64,000 nt of DNA from Komagataeibacter medellinensis NBRC 3288 (lineage in GTDB: Bacteria > Pseudomonadota > Alphaproteobacteria > Acetobacterales > Acetobacteraceae): assembly GCF_000182745.2 (NCBI RefSeq), contig NC_016027.1:2889001-2953000 (forward strand), given 5' to 3'. The translations under genes were made by a program, and so were the position numbers. This document shows positions 46,801 to 57,335 of the stretch, piece by piece. The number at the start of each line of letters is the position of its first letter. Within the stretch, counting starts at the first letter, position 1. A model generated the notes under the pieces. That model was given only the letters and a program-made list of their open reading frames with translations. It was not told the origin of the DNA and searched no databases.

Positions 46801-48211
46801 CACTACAGTTGCATTTTGTGTCGTGAGTGAGCGCGGATAGCACTGGCCTGATGCGTTCGTCGAAAGACGGACCATCTGAGGATGTGAGAGACGGGTAGTC
46901 TGCGTTGTGCAAGTTTTACGACGAGGCGCCTGATCTCCTGAATGGACCAGCGGACAAGGACTGTCGTGTTCTGAGTTGTGTTTTTTTCGGTTTCAGTGAG
47001 TTTGCCTGGTAACGGACACTGGCCATGACGGCATAGGCCAGCATGACCAGAGAGACGTGCCGATGCCAACCATGCCAGGAGCGGGTCTCGTTATGATCAA
47101 GACCAAATTCGTTTTTGGCCGTCTCGAACCCTTCTTCGATCCTCCAGCGCGTCCCTTCAACGTTCACCAGTTCCTGCGTGGTTGTCCCTTTCGGGCTCCA
47201 GGTCGTAAAATAGGCAAGGTCCCCGTCAGCGATGTTTCGGCGGATCAACAGGCCACGTGTCCATGGTCCGGCTATAGGGCAGTCAAATTCTTCAGCATCC
47301 AGATCAGCAAGCGGAAGATACGCCCAGTCATAAAGTCGCTCACCTTTTGTGCCGTGCCCCGCTGACAGACGACGCCAGGCCTGGTCTGGCAGTCCTGCTG
47401 CAATATCTTTCGCCTCTCCGGCAATCAGCGGTTCCGTTGCCCATGATCCGAACCAGTGATTGCCCTTGACCCCAAGCACATATCCAATTCCTGCCCGGCG
47501 AAGCGTGCGTTCTACGTCGCCCACGCCATACACGCTGTCTGCTGCAACCCAGCGGAACGGCACACCGGCCTCAATACTTCGCTCAATCATCATCGAGGCT
47601 AACGCCGGTTTGGTTGCAAACACCACGTCATCGGGAACGTGGGCCCGCTTCAGACGCTCAGGCTTTGATGTCCAGTCTTTCGGGAGATACAGGGCGCGGT
47701 CAATAAAGGCATGCCCCCGTTCCGAAACATAAGCGCCAAACACACCAATCTGGCAGTTCGTGATCTTGCCGGCAGATCCCGTATACTGCCGCCCCACACC
47801 GCAGGACGCCTGACCCTTCTTCAGAAAACCGGTCTCATCAATGACCAGCACGCCCTCTTCAGTGCCCAGATGCTCAATCACATAATCCCTGACGACGTCA
47901 CGAAGGGCATCGGCATCCCAGTGCCCGCGTCCCAGAAGCGCCTGCTGCCGCCATGGACCAGGATCTCCTGCGGCTTCCGCTCGCATCCATCCCGTCTTGC
48001 GTGGTTCATTGCCAATCAAAACATCAAGAAAAGCACAGGCCGAATCTACGACACGTTTTTGCGTGAACAGCGGCGCCATCCGATCCTTGGCGGACCGAAG
48101 CGAGCGCGCCCATAATTCCAGCGTCTCTTCAACAGACGTACCGCCACTCATCATATCCTGAATCATGGTTACCCATAGATTCAGAACTCAACACAAAATG
48201 CAACTGTAGTG
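46801..48211 (-). mobile_element. IS701-family insertion sequence (1411 bp) with target duplication
   Basis: The terminal inverted repeats begin CACTACAGTTGCATTTTGTG at both ends (46801 and, on the other strand, 48211). The 4-base direct repeat GTAG flanks it (46797-46800 and 48212-48215), the target size of the IS701 family. It carries one transposase gene. The element looks complete and recently inserted. Confidence 0.93.
46916..48166 (-). CDS. IS701-family DDE transposase
   Basis: 416 residues with an RNase H-like fold. Likely catalytic residues are Asp110 in VLVIDETGFLKKG, Asp210 in RWVAADSVYG and Glu345 in WRIEEGFETAKNEFG. The GVGRQYTGSAGKITNCQIG block is typical of the IS701 group. It starts 45 bases inside the right end and is unbroken, so the element may still move. 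Confidence 0.93.
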   Translation of the reverse strand: MIQDMMSGGTSVEETLELWARSLRSAKDRMAPLFTQKRVVDSACAFLDVLIGNEPRKTGWMRAEAAGDPGPWRQQALLGRGHWDADALRDVVRDYVIEHLGTEEGVLVIDETGFLKKGQASCGVGRQYTGSAGKITNCQIGVFGAYVSERGHAFIDRALYLPKDWTSKPERLKRAHVPDDVVFATKPALASMMIERSIEAGVPFRWVAADSVYGVGDVERTLRRAGIGYVLGVKGNHWFGSWATEPLIAGEAKDIAAGLPDQAWRRLSAGHGTKGERLYDWAYLPLADLDAEEFDCPIAGPWTRGLLIRRNIADGDLAYFTTWSPKGTTTQELVNVEGTRWRIEEGFETAKNEFGLDHNETRSWHGWHRHVSLVMLAYAVMASVRYQANSLKPKKTQLRTRQSLSAGPFRRSGASS

Positions 48212-48847
48212 GTAGGAAGGGCGGTCGGTGCAGCCAAAGCCATGATCCGCATCTTCATACGTGAAGATCTCGATATCCTCATGCGCGGCACGGATGGCGT
48301 CCACCTCATCGGCGGGGATATGCGCGTCTTCCGCGCCAAAATGCAGTTGCACGGGGCAGTTGGGTAACTGGTTGCGGGTCTGGGCAATGCCCCCCCCATA
48401 CCAGGCCACCGCTGCCGCGAACGCCTTGGTGTGGCAGGCAGTCTCCCATGCCAGTTTGCCGCCCCAGCAGAAGCCGACAATGCCCTTCTTTTCCCCCGAT
48501 AGGGTCCCTGCCGCAGCTACCAGGTCCTTCAGTGTGTCGGCCTGGGCAATCTGGCTGCGCAGTTTCAGCCCTTCGTTTATGCCGGTGCTGTCATAGGGCA
48601 GGATGGCGTCGCGTTGCGCGCGGTCGAACAGGGCGGGGGCGATTGCCTGATAACCCTGTGCTGCGAAGGAATCGCACACCGCGCGGATATAGGGCGTGAC
48701 GCCAAAGATTTCCTGCACCACCACAACGCAGCGCGCGGCGTCCGGCCGCCCGGCCCGATAGGCGGAAAACGTATGCCCGTCCGCTGCGGTTACGGTCATG
48801 ATTGCGCCCATGGCTTTCGCTCCATTCTTTCCTTCGTAATCAGGCAC

Positions 48848-49100
48848 ACAATGATGCCGGGCACGCCTGCGTCAATATGAAACCCGCGTGATCGTGGATT
48901 TCAGCATTTTCCGCCCATGCCGGGTGAGCAGCGCGGAATCGGCGGCCACGGCGTGCCATGCGCTGGGGCCAGCGCTGTCCCGCCCTTTTGGAGTGGAAGA
49001 AGGTTTTTGTTTAATTCATTGATTTTAATATAAAAAATAATGAATGGACAGGTTTTAACCAAGACATCACGAATTATACGTCCCTGACCCGGCTAGTATT
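48848..49100. other. Gene-free region upstream of groES with an AT-rich inverted repeat
   Basis: About 400 bases separate the hydrolase gene from groES. The first 250 hold no gene that I can support. An AT-rich inverted repeat at 49015-49044 (TTCATT/AATGAA plus ATTTT/AAAAT around a 7-base loop) lies 57 bases before the -35 box; it may be an activator or operator site, or a bent upstream element. Confidence 0.55.
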
Positions 49101-49132
49101 CTTGACACCCGTGGGGGGGCTACCTATCTGGG
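49101..49132 (+). promoter_or_regulatory. RpoH (sigma-32)-type promoter of groESL
   Basis: CTTG at 49101-49104, an 18-base spacer and CCTATCTGGG at 49123-49132 match the alphaproteobacterial heat-shock consensus CTTG-N17/18-CYTATNTNNG at every defined position. TTGACA within the same -35 could also serve the housekeeping sigma factor. Confidence 0.8.
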
Positions 49133-49134
49133 TA

Positions 49135-49161
49135 TTAGCACTCTCACGAGGGGAGTGCTAA
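49135..49161 (+). promoter_or_regulatory. CIRCE operator (HrcA binding site)
   Basis: TTAGCACTC, nine bases, GAGTGCTAA: a perfect CIRCE inverted repeat two bases after the -10 box, placed to cover the transcription start. HrcA repressor would hold groESL down until heat shock. hrcA itself is not in the window. Confidence 0.97.
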
Positions 49162-49247
49162 CGCGATGCGGCCTGGCGCGCGCGCCAACCGGTGGCGTTG
49201 CTTGATTCAAGGGCGTTACCTTTAGACATTATGGAGCGATCCATCTC

Positions 49248-49538
49248 ATGACGAAATTTCGTCCCCTGCATGACCGTGTGGTCGTCCGTCGCCTCAAGAG
49301 CGAGGAAAAAACCGCAGGTGGTATCATCATTCCTGAGACCGCCAAGGAAAAGCCGATGGAAGGCGAGGTAATCTCGGTGGGTGCCGGTGCCCGTAACGAG
49401 CAGGGCCAGCTTGTTGCCCTGGACGTGAAGGCGGGTGACCGCGTCCTGTTCGGCAAGTGGTCGGGCACGGAAGTGACGATCAACGGTGAAGAACTGCTGA
49501 TCATGAAGGAAAGCGACATCATGGGCGTGGTCGGCTGA
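49248..49538 (+). CDS. groES: Co-chaperonin GroES
   Basis: The 96-residue lid of the GroEL chamber. It starts [22 protein letters not shown], has the mobile loop ([17 protein letters not shown]) and ends [15 protein letters not shown]. It is first in the operon with groEL, 62 bases upstream of it, behind an RpoH-type promoter and CIRCE. Confidence 0.98.
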   Translation: MTKFRPLHDRVVVRRLKSEEKTAGGIIIPETAKEKPMEGEVISVGAGARNEQGQLVALDVKAGDRVLFGKWSGTEVTINGEELLIMKESDIMGVVG

Positions 49539-49573
49539 CCCACCCGCGCTTTCCGCACCGAGTAACCTTTTAA

Positions 49574-51250
<1,677 letters not shown>

Positions 51251-51326
51251 GCATAGCCTCAGGCCATGCCGGGTGTCCGGGGATGGCGGGTTCGCCCGCT
51301 TTCTCCACCCCTTGCAGACTTTTCGG

Positions 51327-51362
51327 AAAAACGGGTGTGACTTTGGTCACACCCGTTTTTTT
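51327..51362 (+). terminator. Intrinsic terminator of groESL
   Basis: A perfect 15-bp stem (51327-51341 with 51346-51360) with loop TTTG and a run of T's. Its right edge touches the 3' end of the broken methyltransferase gene on the other strand. Confidence 0.95.
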
Positions 51363-52093
51363 ATGGGGCGGGCATAGCCTGCCTGCGGGCAGCGCCCAGT
51401 CAGGATGGGCTGCAAGGCCCTGGTCGCGCGGACTCCATTCCGCTACATGCGTGATGGCAAAGCCCGTGCCGATCAGCAGGTTTGGCAGGTTGCCTAGCGT
51501 GCGGTGCTGCTTGATTACGCCGAACGCCGGCCAGTCTGTGGTGCGGGGGTCTTCCAGCTGGTAGTCATTGAGTGGCCAGACACGGGTGCCTTTCCTGCCC
51601 TGTATCCAGTCGGGGTGCGAAGGGGCGGTGTAGATTGGGTGTCCGGTGGAGAATACGAAATAACCTCCCGGCACCAGACTGGCATGAAGGATTGCGAGCC
51701 GCGTGCCAAGATCGCGGGTATAGTGCAACACCAGCGAACTGTAGGTCAGGTCGAACGCACCTGCGGGCAGGTCCAGTGTTTCCATATCCTGCCGGGCATA
51801 GGTGATGATGGGGTCGTGACCGAGTTCGCATGCACGGGCCAGCACGTTTTCCGACAGGTCTAAGCCCGGAACGGAAAGGGCATGATGTGTGGTGGTCCAG
51901 TGGCAGAACCAGCCAAACCCGCAGTCAAGGCCCACGATGCACGTACTGGCCAATAATGGCGGTAGCCGGGCCTGCATGGCGGGGCGAACCATTCCGCGGC
52001 GGTATCCAGCCCTTCGCGTGAGCGGGGGAGATGGCAGTAGCCATGGAAGAAGTCCTGCAGGTCATAAATGGGGCGGGCGGTCCTGTGGGAACA
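51361..52093 (-). pseudogene. SAM-dependent methyltransferase gene broken by frameshift
   Basis: The N-terminal piece (PIYDLQDFFHGYCHLPRSRE, then AAEW, 52070-51989) is in one frame and the rest (PAMQARLPPLLAS, motif I GLDCGFGWFCHW, LDLSENVLARA, FVFSTGHPIY, VWPLNDYQLEDPRTTDW) is in another; the shift falls near 51984-51992. No proper start codon is visible in the first frame. At the 3' end the frame runs on through the groEL terminator, while a shift near 51393 would reach a TAA at 51361-51363. Motif I itself begins unusually (CIVGLDCG). The ancestor was a small-molecule class I methyltransferase of about 240 residues. A sequencing error at the frameshift is possible. Confidence 0.8.
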
Positions 52094-52406
52094 TTTGATT
52101 ACGGAATCAATATTAATGCATGACCCGCCTGCCGGGAAGGCAGGCCGTGCGGGTAGGGCCTGCTTTGCCGGCAGAGGTAGCGGGCGGGCAGTCACATTTT
52201 TTTGATTGATTATCTTCCAATCTGGGCCGCCAGCGTGTCTCATGATTTGACAGGGTAGCCCTTTTCATGCTGCCCCTATGGTGCACGAACGACGTGAAAG
52301 CTGCAGGGTGTTTTCCGGATGCCCCGTTTTTTTCATGGCCGTAAGGCACGCGCCCGGATTGCCGGTATTAGGACCGGCAAGGATGGCGCTGGAGAAGAGA
52401 CTGGCT
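52094..52406. other. Gene-free leader region before the cold-shock gene
   Basis: About 310 bases. It contains a perfect 6-bp palindrome TTGATTACGGAATCAA (52095-52110) at the 5' edge of the broken methyltransferase, a GC hairpin (CCTGCC/GGCAGG, 52128-52144), a T-run at 52198-52203 and, nearer the cold-shock start, a long plausible 5' leader. No convincing promoter pair was found. Confidence 0.5.
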
Positions 52407-52610
52407 ATGGCTACCGGAAAAGTAAAATGGTTCAACGCAACCAAGGGTTTTGGCTTCATCATGCCCGATGATGGCGGCAAGGACGTGTTTGTGCATATCA
52501 CCGCCGTACAGGCAGCAGGCCTGCGTGGCCTGAACGAGGATCAGGCTGTCAGCTACGACATCGCCATGGAACGCGGTAAGGCTGCCGCGACCAACCTCAA
52601 GGCGCTCTGA
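52407..52610 (+). CDS. Cold-shock domain protein (CspA family)
   Basis: 67 residues. RNP1-like KGFGFIMP and RNP2-like DVFVHITAV are present in the five-strand nucleic-acid-binding barrel. The ATG at 52407 (MATGKVKWFN) is the family start and has a GGAG site; the frame is open 43 codons upstream without meaning. It probably acts as an RNA chaperone. Whether it is cold-induced cannot be seen. Confidence 0.95.
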   Translation: MATGKVKWFNATKGFGFIMPDDGGKDVFVHITAVQAAGLRGLNEDQAVSYDIAMERGKAAATNLKAL

Positions 52611-52647
52611 CGCTTCTCCCGCAAAGGGGGGCGGTGTAGCAGAACGG

Positions 52648-55587
52648 TCAGTGAAGCTGGTCGGCGGTGCTGTCCTGTGCATGCAGGAACGCCTTGATCT
52701 CCGCCGCTGCGGCACTCAGGCCCAGGCGGCGCACCGTTACCCCGGCGGGAAAGGCCGATAGCAGGCGCGAAGGGGTGCGCCTGTCCAGCAGGACAAACAC
52801 GCCCCTGTCCTGGCGGCTGCGGATCAGCCGCCCGAAGGCCTGCCGCAGGCGCAGGCGGGCAATCCTGTCATCATACCGGCCCGGCTCTCCACCAGAGAGG
52901 TGGATGCGCCGCTCGCGGTGCAGGATATCAGGCCGAGGCCACGGTACGCGCTCGAATGCAACCAGACGCAGCGCTTCGCCCGGCACGTCCACCCCATCAC
53001 GCATGGCGTCCGTACCCAGCAGGCTGGCATTGCGCTCGCTGCGCAGTATGTCCACCAGCGTTGCATTATCCATCGGGTCCACATGCTGGGCATAGAGCGG
53101 CAGGCCTGCGGCCTCCAGCGGGGTCACGATGCGGCGGTAGACTTCCTTCAGCCGTGATATGGCGGTGAACAGTCCCAGCGCACCGCCGTTCGATGCCATG
53201 AATAGCGTGCGGTAGGCGCCTGCCAGCGCCGCAGGGTCATCATGCGCCACGTCGGTAATGATGAAGGCCCGGCTCTGGTGGGCGTAATCAAACGGGCTGG
53301 GAAAGGAGGCCCGGATGGCGGGGGAGGGTAGATGGATCGCGCCCGCGCGGGCTTCGGCCGCATCCCACGCGCGGTCAGCGCTGTCATCATGCACGTCGCC
53401 CCCCGTTTCGTCGCGCAGGGTGGCGGAGGTGACCAGCACACCATGGGCAGGAGCCGCCAGCACGCTGGCAAAGGGGATGGTCGGGTCCAGCCAGTGGCGG
53501 TACAGTCCGACATCCCGCTCACCGGGGTTCTGGCCTTCGCGCCGGTCCATGCGGATATAGTCGATATATTGTGGGGTTTCGCCATCCTGCTGCGGTTTTT
53601 CCGCCTGCATGCTGCCCAGCATGGCGCACCACCCATCTACGCGTGCAAGGGCGCGGCGACGGATGGAGCGGATGGCGGCGGCAATGCGTTCACGCATCGG
53701 GGTGTCCAGCCAGTCGGCTTCGGTTTCCAGTGCTTCATCCAGCCGGGCGACAAGCGTGCGCAGCGGTTCCGCCAGTCGCCGCAGCGCGCGTTCCATGGCC
53801 TGTGCCGCCATGTGCAGCGTATCGGGCATGGGGTAGAGATCGCATTCGCTGTCGCTGCGCCGGGGGCCACCTTCGGGGCTGCCCTGCGTGCGTGCCAGCA
53901 CCTGCTGGCGTAACGCGTGCAGCAGCATCTCGGTGGGGTTGGACAGTGTCGGCTCTTCTCCCGTCCCGGTCTCGACGGGAACAGCGGCGGCGCGGTGCAC
54001 GGGATCCAGTGCCGCAAGGCGTGCCGACCATCCCGGTGCGGGCAGCGCGCGGGCGGCCAGCAGGACGGTATCGAGCGGGGTTTCCAGGCGTGGGATATGC
54101 ACCAGCAGGTCTTCCAGCCTGCGCCGCAGGCCGCGTGCGCGTGATCGTGTCCCTTCGGCTCCCAGCAGCCACCGCCGCAGTTCGGCTGCCTCCAGCCCGG
54201 ACAGTTCAAGGGCGAAGGCACTGTCGGCTGCATCGGCAACATGATGCCCTTCATCCATGATGTAGCGGGTGGGGGTATGGTCCTCGTTACTGGTGTCCGA
54301 GCCGTCCAGCGCGTGCCAGGCGGCCTGCGACATGACCAGCGCATGGTTGGCGATGACAAGGTCCGCCGTGCGGGCGCGACGGATGGAATGTTCTACCATG
54401 CAGCTCTGGTAATGCGGGCAGGCACCGTGGATGCACTCGCCGCGGCGATCGGCAATGCCGACTAGCAGCCCGCGGCCGAACAGGTCGGCAAACCAGCCGG
54501 GCAGGTCGCCGCCAAACAGGTCACCATCGAGCGTGTGGGCAGCCCACAGCGCTACCAGTGCCAGCCCGATCACCGCCCCATCGCCCGCCTGCCCGCGCGA
54601 AAGCGCGATGTTTACGCTTTCCTCCATGTTGAGCAGGCACAGGTAGTTCTCTCGTCCCTTGCGCACCACCACATGGGTCATGCGTTCGGCCGGGTCGGGG
54701 TACAGGCGGATCAGTTCCGATTCGATCTGGCGCTGCAGATGGCGAGTATAGGTACTGACCCACACGGTGCCGCCATTGCGCTGTGCCCAGATACTGGCGG
54801 GGGCGACATAGCCCAGCGTCTTGCCGGTGCCGGTCCCTGCTTCGGCCAGCACCATGTGCGGGTCGCCCTGTGTCGTGCGTGGGGCGAAGGCGCTGGCGGC
54901 AATGTGGGTAAAGGCGTCCTGTGCCGGTCGCTGCTCCGCTCCTTCGCCCAGTATGGCGCGCAGACGGGCACGCGCTTCTTCCCCCGTGACCGGGTACGCG
55001 CCAGGGGCGGGCAGCGGGGCCGTTTCCTCCCATTTGGGCAGGCGGGTCCAGACTTTCAGCGCGTCATTGGGCTGGATGGCGCCAGCGGGCGGCCTGTCAC
55101 GCGGGCCAAGCCCCAGCGCCGCGCATGCGGCTGCCCCCCATGGCCAGCCAGCCTGGCGCATGCGCCAGGCCAGCGCGGTCCTGACCGGGGCTTCTGGCGT
55201 ATTGCGGCTTTGCGCCAGGCGGTGCAGCAGGGCAAAGGCGAGGTCGGGCAGCAGGTCGGCCTCGGGCGTGTCCAGCCTACGTTCATCAATGCCCAGCGCC
55301 AGTCCCAGACCGCGTGCCGTGGGCGGTACGCTGCGGGCGGGCAGGGTAAAGGCGAACAGTTCCAGCAGGTCCAGCCAAGGGCTGGGGCGGGGCGGGGGCG
55401 GCAGGTCCAGCCTGCGGGCCATGGCGGGTGCGTGTATGACAATGGGGGCGGACCAGTGCGGCAGTTCGCGTTTTATGTCTGCTGCCGTCATGACCAGCAG
55501 TTCCCCATCCGGGGTCAGGACCGACCAGGCGCCATTGCGTGGCAGGAGTGCCGGTGCGCTGTCCGGCAGGGGCGGGGTGTCTGGCAT
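52648..55587 (-). CDS. DinG/XPD-type ATP-dependent DNA helicase with FeS cluster
   Basis: A 979-residue superfamily 2 helicase. Walker A is GTGTGKTLGY in EAGTGTGKTLGYVAP. A four-cysteine FeS set is visible (ENYLCLLN, then CIHGACPHYQSC). The Walker B box reads DEGHH, and motif VI lies in RLRQAFGRLIRSRQDRG. A roughly 200-residue N-terminal part before the helicase core is specific to the alphaproteobacterial form. It probably unwinds DNA or R-loops in repair. It is divergent from lysS. Confidence 0.9.
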   Translation of the reverse strand: MPDTPPLPDSAPALLPRNGAWSVLTPDGELLVMTAADIKRELPHWSAPIVIHAPAMARRLDLPPPPRPSPWLDLLELFAFTLPARSVPPTARGLGLALGIDERRLDTPEADLLPDLAFALLHRLAQSRNTPEAPVRTALAWRMRQAGWPWGAAACAALGLGPRDRPPAGAIQPNDALKVWTRLPKWEETAPLPAPGAYPVTGEEARARLRAILGEGAEQRPAQDAFTHIAASAFAPRTTQGDPHMVLAEAGTGTGKTLGYVAPASIWAQRNGGTVWVSTYTRHLQRQIESELIRLYPDPAERMTHVVVRKGRENYLCLLNMEESVNIALSRGQAGDGAVIGLALVALWAAHTLDGDLFGGDLPGWFADLFGRGLLVGIADRRGECIHGACPHYQSCMVEHSIRRARTADLVIANHALVMSQAAWHALDGSDTSNEDHTPTRYIMDEGHHVADAADSAFALELSGLEAAELRRWLLGAEGTRSRARGLRRRLEDLLVHIPRLETPLDTVLLAARALPAPGWSARLAALDPVHRAAAVPVETGTGEEPTLSNPTEMLLHALRQQVLARTQGSPEGGPRRSDSECDLYPMPDTLHMAAQAMERALRRLAEPLRTLVARLDEALETEADWLDTPMRERIAAAIRSIRRRALARVDGWCAMLGSMQAEKPQQDGETPQYIDYIRMDRREGQNPGERDVGLYRHWLDPTIPFASVLAAPAHGVLVTSATLRDETGGDVHDDSADRAWDAAEARAGAIHLPSPAIRASFPSPFDYAHQSRAFIITDVAHDDPAALAGAYRTLFMASNGGALGLFTAISRLKEVYRRIVTPLEAAGLPLYAQHVDPMDNATLVDILRSERNASLLGTDAMRDGVDVPGEALRLVAFERVPWPRPDILHRERRIHLSGGEPGRYDDRIARLRLRQAFGRLIRSRQDRGVFVLLDRRTPSRLLSAFPAGVTVRRLGLSAAAAEIKAFLHAQDSTADQLH

Positions 55588-55718
55588 GCTGCTCCATGAT
55601 ATAGGGCACGCGCGGGCGTCTGTCGCCCGTCGTGTGTCATGTCATTCTCATTGCTGTACCTGAGGGTGTGGAATAGGATAATTGACCCGCGCCCTTCCTG
55701 CCCATAGCTTGCCGGTCC

Positions 55719-57326
55719 ATGTCAGAACAGCATCCTTCCCTTATCACGCCCCTTCCCAAGTCCTGGCCGTTCGAGGAGGCCGCGAAACTCGCGGCCCACA
55801 TGGGCGGGCGCGAGGTGAGTGCGGCACGCCCCGCCCTGCTGGAGACCGGCTACGGCCCGTCTGGCCTGCCCCATATCGGCACGTTTGGGGAGGTGGCGCG
55901 TACGTCATGGGTGCGCCAGGCCTTCACCAGGCTGACCGGCCTGCCCACGCGCCTGCTGGCGTTCTCCGATGATATGGACGCCCTGCGCAAGGTGCCCGAG
56001 AACGTGCCCAATCAGGACATGCTGCGCCAGTTCATCGGCAAGCCACTCTCACGCGTGCCCGATCCATTCGGTACGCACGATTCCTTTGCCGCCCACAACA
56101 ATGCCCGACTGCGTGCCTTCCTTGACGGGTTCGGGTTCGAGTATGAATTCGCATCCTCCACCCAGTATTATGAAGGTGGCCGGTTTGATGCCGCCCTGAA
56201 GCGCGTGTTGGAAGTGCATGACCAGATCGTGGCGGTGATTGCGCCCACACTGGGCGAGGAACGGCGTGCAACCTACTCCCCTGTCCTGCCCATCCACCCG
56301 CGCACCGGTCAGGTGATGCAGGTGAAGATGGATGCCATCGATCCCGTGGCGGGCACTGTGCGCTGGACCGATGAGGACGGCGAGACGTTCGAGACCCCCG
56401 TTACCGGTGGCCATGCCAAGATGCAGTGGAAGGCCGACTGGGCCATGCGCTGGTATGCGCTGGGCGTTGATTATGAGATGTCGGGCAAGGACCTGATCGA
56501 TAGCGTGCGTCTGTCGGGCAAGATCTGCCGTATCCTTGGCGGTCAGCCGCCCGCGGGCCTGACATACGAGCTGTTCCTGGATCAGAACGGGCAGAAGATT
56601 TCCAAGTCCAAGGGTAACGGCATTTCGGTCGAGGAGTGGCTGCGCTACGCCCCGGCGGAAAGTCTTGGCCAGTACATGTTCAATGCCCCGCAGCGCGCCA
56701 AGCGCCTGTTTTTTGACGTGATTCCCAAGGCGACGGACGAATATCTGGCCCATGTGGGCAAGGCGAAGGCACTGGCGGCGGACGATGCGACACTTCTGAC
56801 CAACCCGGCGTGGTTCATCCATAAGGGCACGATCCCGGCGGATGCGGGCAGCCCCGTCACGTTTGGCATGCTGCTCAACCTTGCCAGCGTGGCCAATGCC
56901 GAGACGCCGGACGTACTATGGAAGTTCATTCAGCGCTACGATGGGCAGGCCACGCCTGAGAGTTGCCCCATGCTGGCGCGACTGGTCGAACATGCCATTG
57001 TCTATTACGCTGATTTCGTGCGCCCCACGAAGCACTACCGCGCGCCCGACGCGCATGAGCGCCGCGCGCTGGCCGATCTGGCCGAAGCCCTGCGCGGGCT
57101 GGAAGGCACGGAGGTAACGCCCGATGCCTGCCAGAACCTTGTGTTCGAGATTGGCAAGACCCACGGCTTCGAGCCGCTGCGGGCATGGTTTGGCTGCCTG
57201 TATGAAGTGCTGCTGGGCCAGAAGGAAGGCCCGCGTTTCGGGATTTTTGTCGCACTTTACGGGATTGCGGAGACCGTAGCCCTGATCGAGGCCGCCCTGA
57301 CCCGTAACGAAGGAACGGTGGCCTGA
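55719..57326 (+). CDS. lysS: Lysyl-tRNA synthetase, class I
   Basis: A 535-residue class I (archaeal-type) LysRS, as found in Alphaproteobacteria, unlike the class II enzyme of E. coli. It has the HIGH-type PHIGTFGE near residue 50 and KISKSKGN near 290. The C-terminal helical part is the usual anticodon-binding cage. It charges tRNA-Lys. The next gene, nine bases on, is an MprF-like protein that in other bacteria uses Lys-tRNA, so the pair may be functionally linked. Confidence 0.95.
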   Translation: MSEQHPSLITPLPKSWPFEEAAKLAAHMGGREVSAARPALLETGYGPSGLPHIGTFGEVARTSWVRQAFTRLTGLPTRLLAFSDDMDALRKVPENVPNQDMLRQFIGKPLSRVPDPFGTHDSFAAHNNARLRAFLDGFGFEYEFASSTQYYEGGRFDAALKRVLEVHDQIVAVIAPTLGEERRATYSPVLPIHPRTGQVMQVKMDAIDPVAGTVRWTDEDGETFETPVTGGHAKMQWKADWAMRWYALGVDYEMSGKDLIDSVRLSGKICRILGGQPPAGLTYELFLDQNGQKISKSKGNGISVEEWLRYAPAESLGQYMFNAPQRAKRLFFDVIPKATDEYLAHVGKAKALAADDATLLTNPAWFIHKGTIPADAGSPVTFGMLLNLASVANAETPDVLWKFIQRYDGQATPESCPMLARLVEHAIVYYADFVRPTKHYRAPDAHERRALADLAEALRGLEGTEVTPDACQNLVFEIGKTHGFEPLRAWFGCLYEVLLGQKEGPRFGIFVALYGIAETVALIEAALTRNEGTVA

Positions 57327-57335
57327 GGGCCAGCC

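Larger units (their letters stand above)
46734..48811 (-). pseudogene. Dienelactone hydrolase family gene interrupted by an IS701-family element
   Basis: The 5' part (48811 down to 48212) encodes an alpha/beta hydrolase with all three catalytic positions: Cys in GFCWGGK, Asp in EDAHIPADE and His in DADHGFGCTD. The reading then enters the insertion sequence and stops at 48188 after seven foreign residues. The missing end lies at 46734-46796 (NEAAATLAMQRTLSFFEHWL then stop). Removing the element and one 4-base target copy rejoins TDRPSY to NEAAAT in frame and gives 220 residues, the normal family length. The start at 48811 has a GGAG site; a frame 12 codons longer exists. The truncated protein keeps the triad but loses its last helix, so activity is doubtful. 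Confidence 0.93.

Noticed and set aside
47057-48115. Plus-strand frames inside the IS701 element
   Set aside because: They are antisense to the transposase and have no motifs.
52278-52406. 43-codon extension of the cold-shock protein
   Set aside because: Cold-shock proteins begin at MATGKVKWFN; the extension is a leader read in frame.
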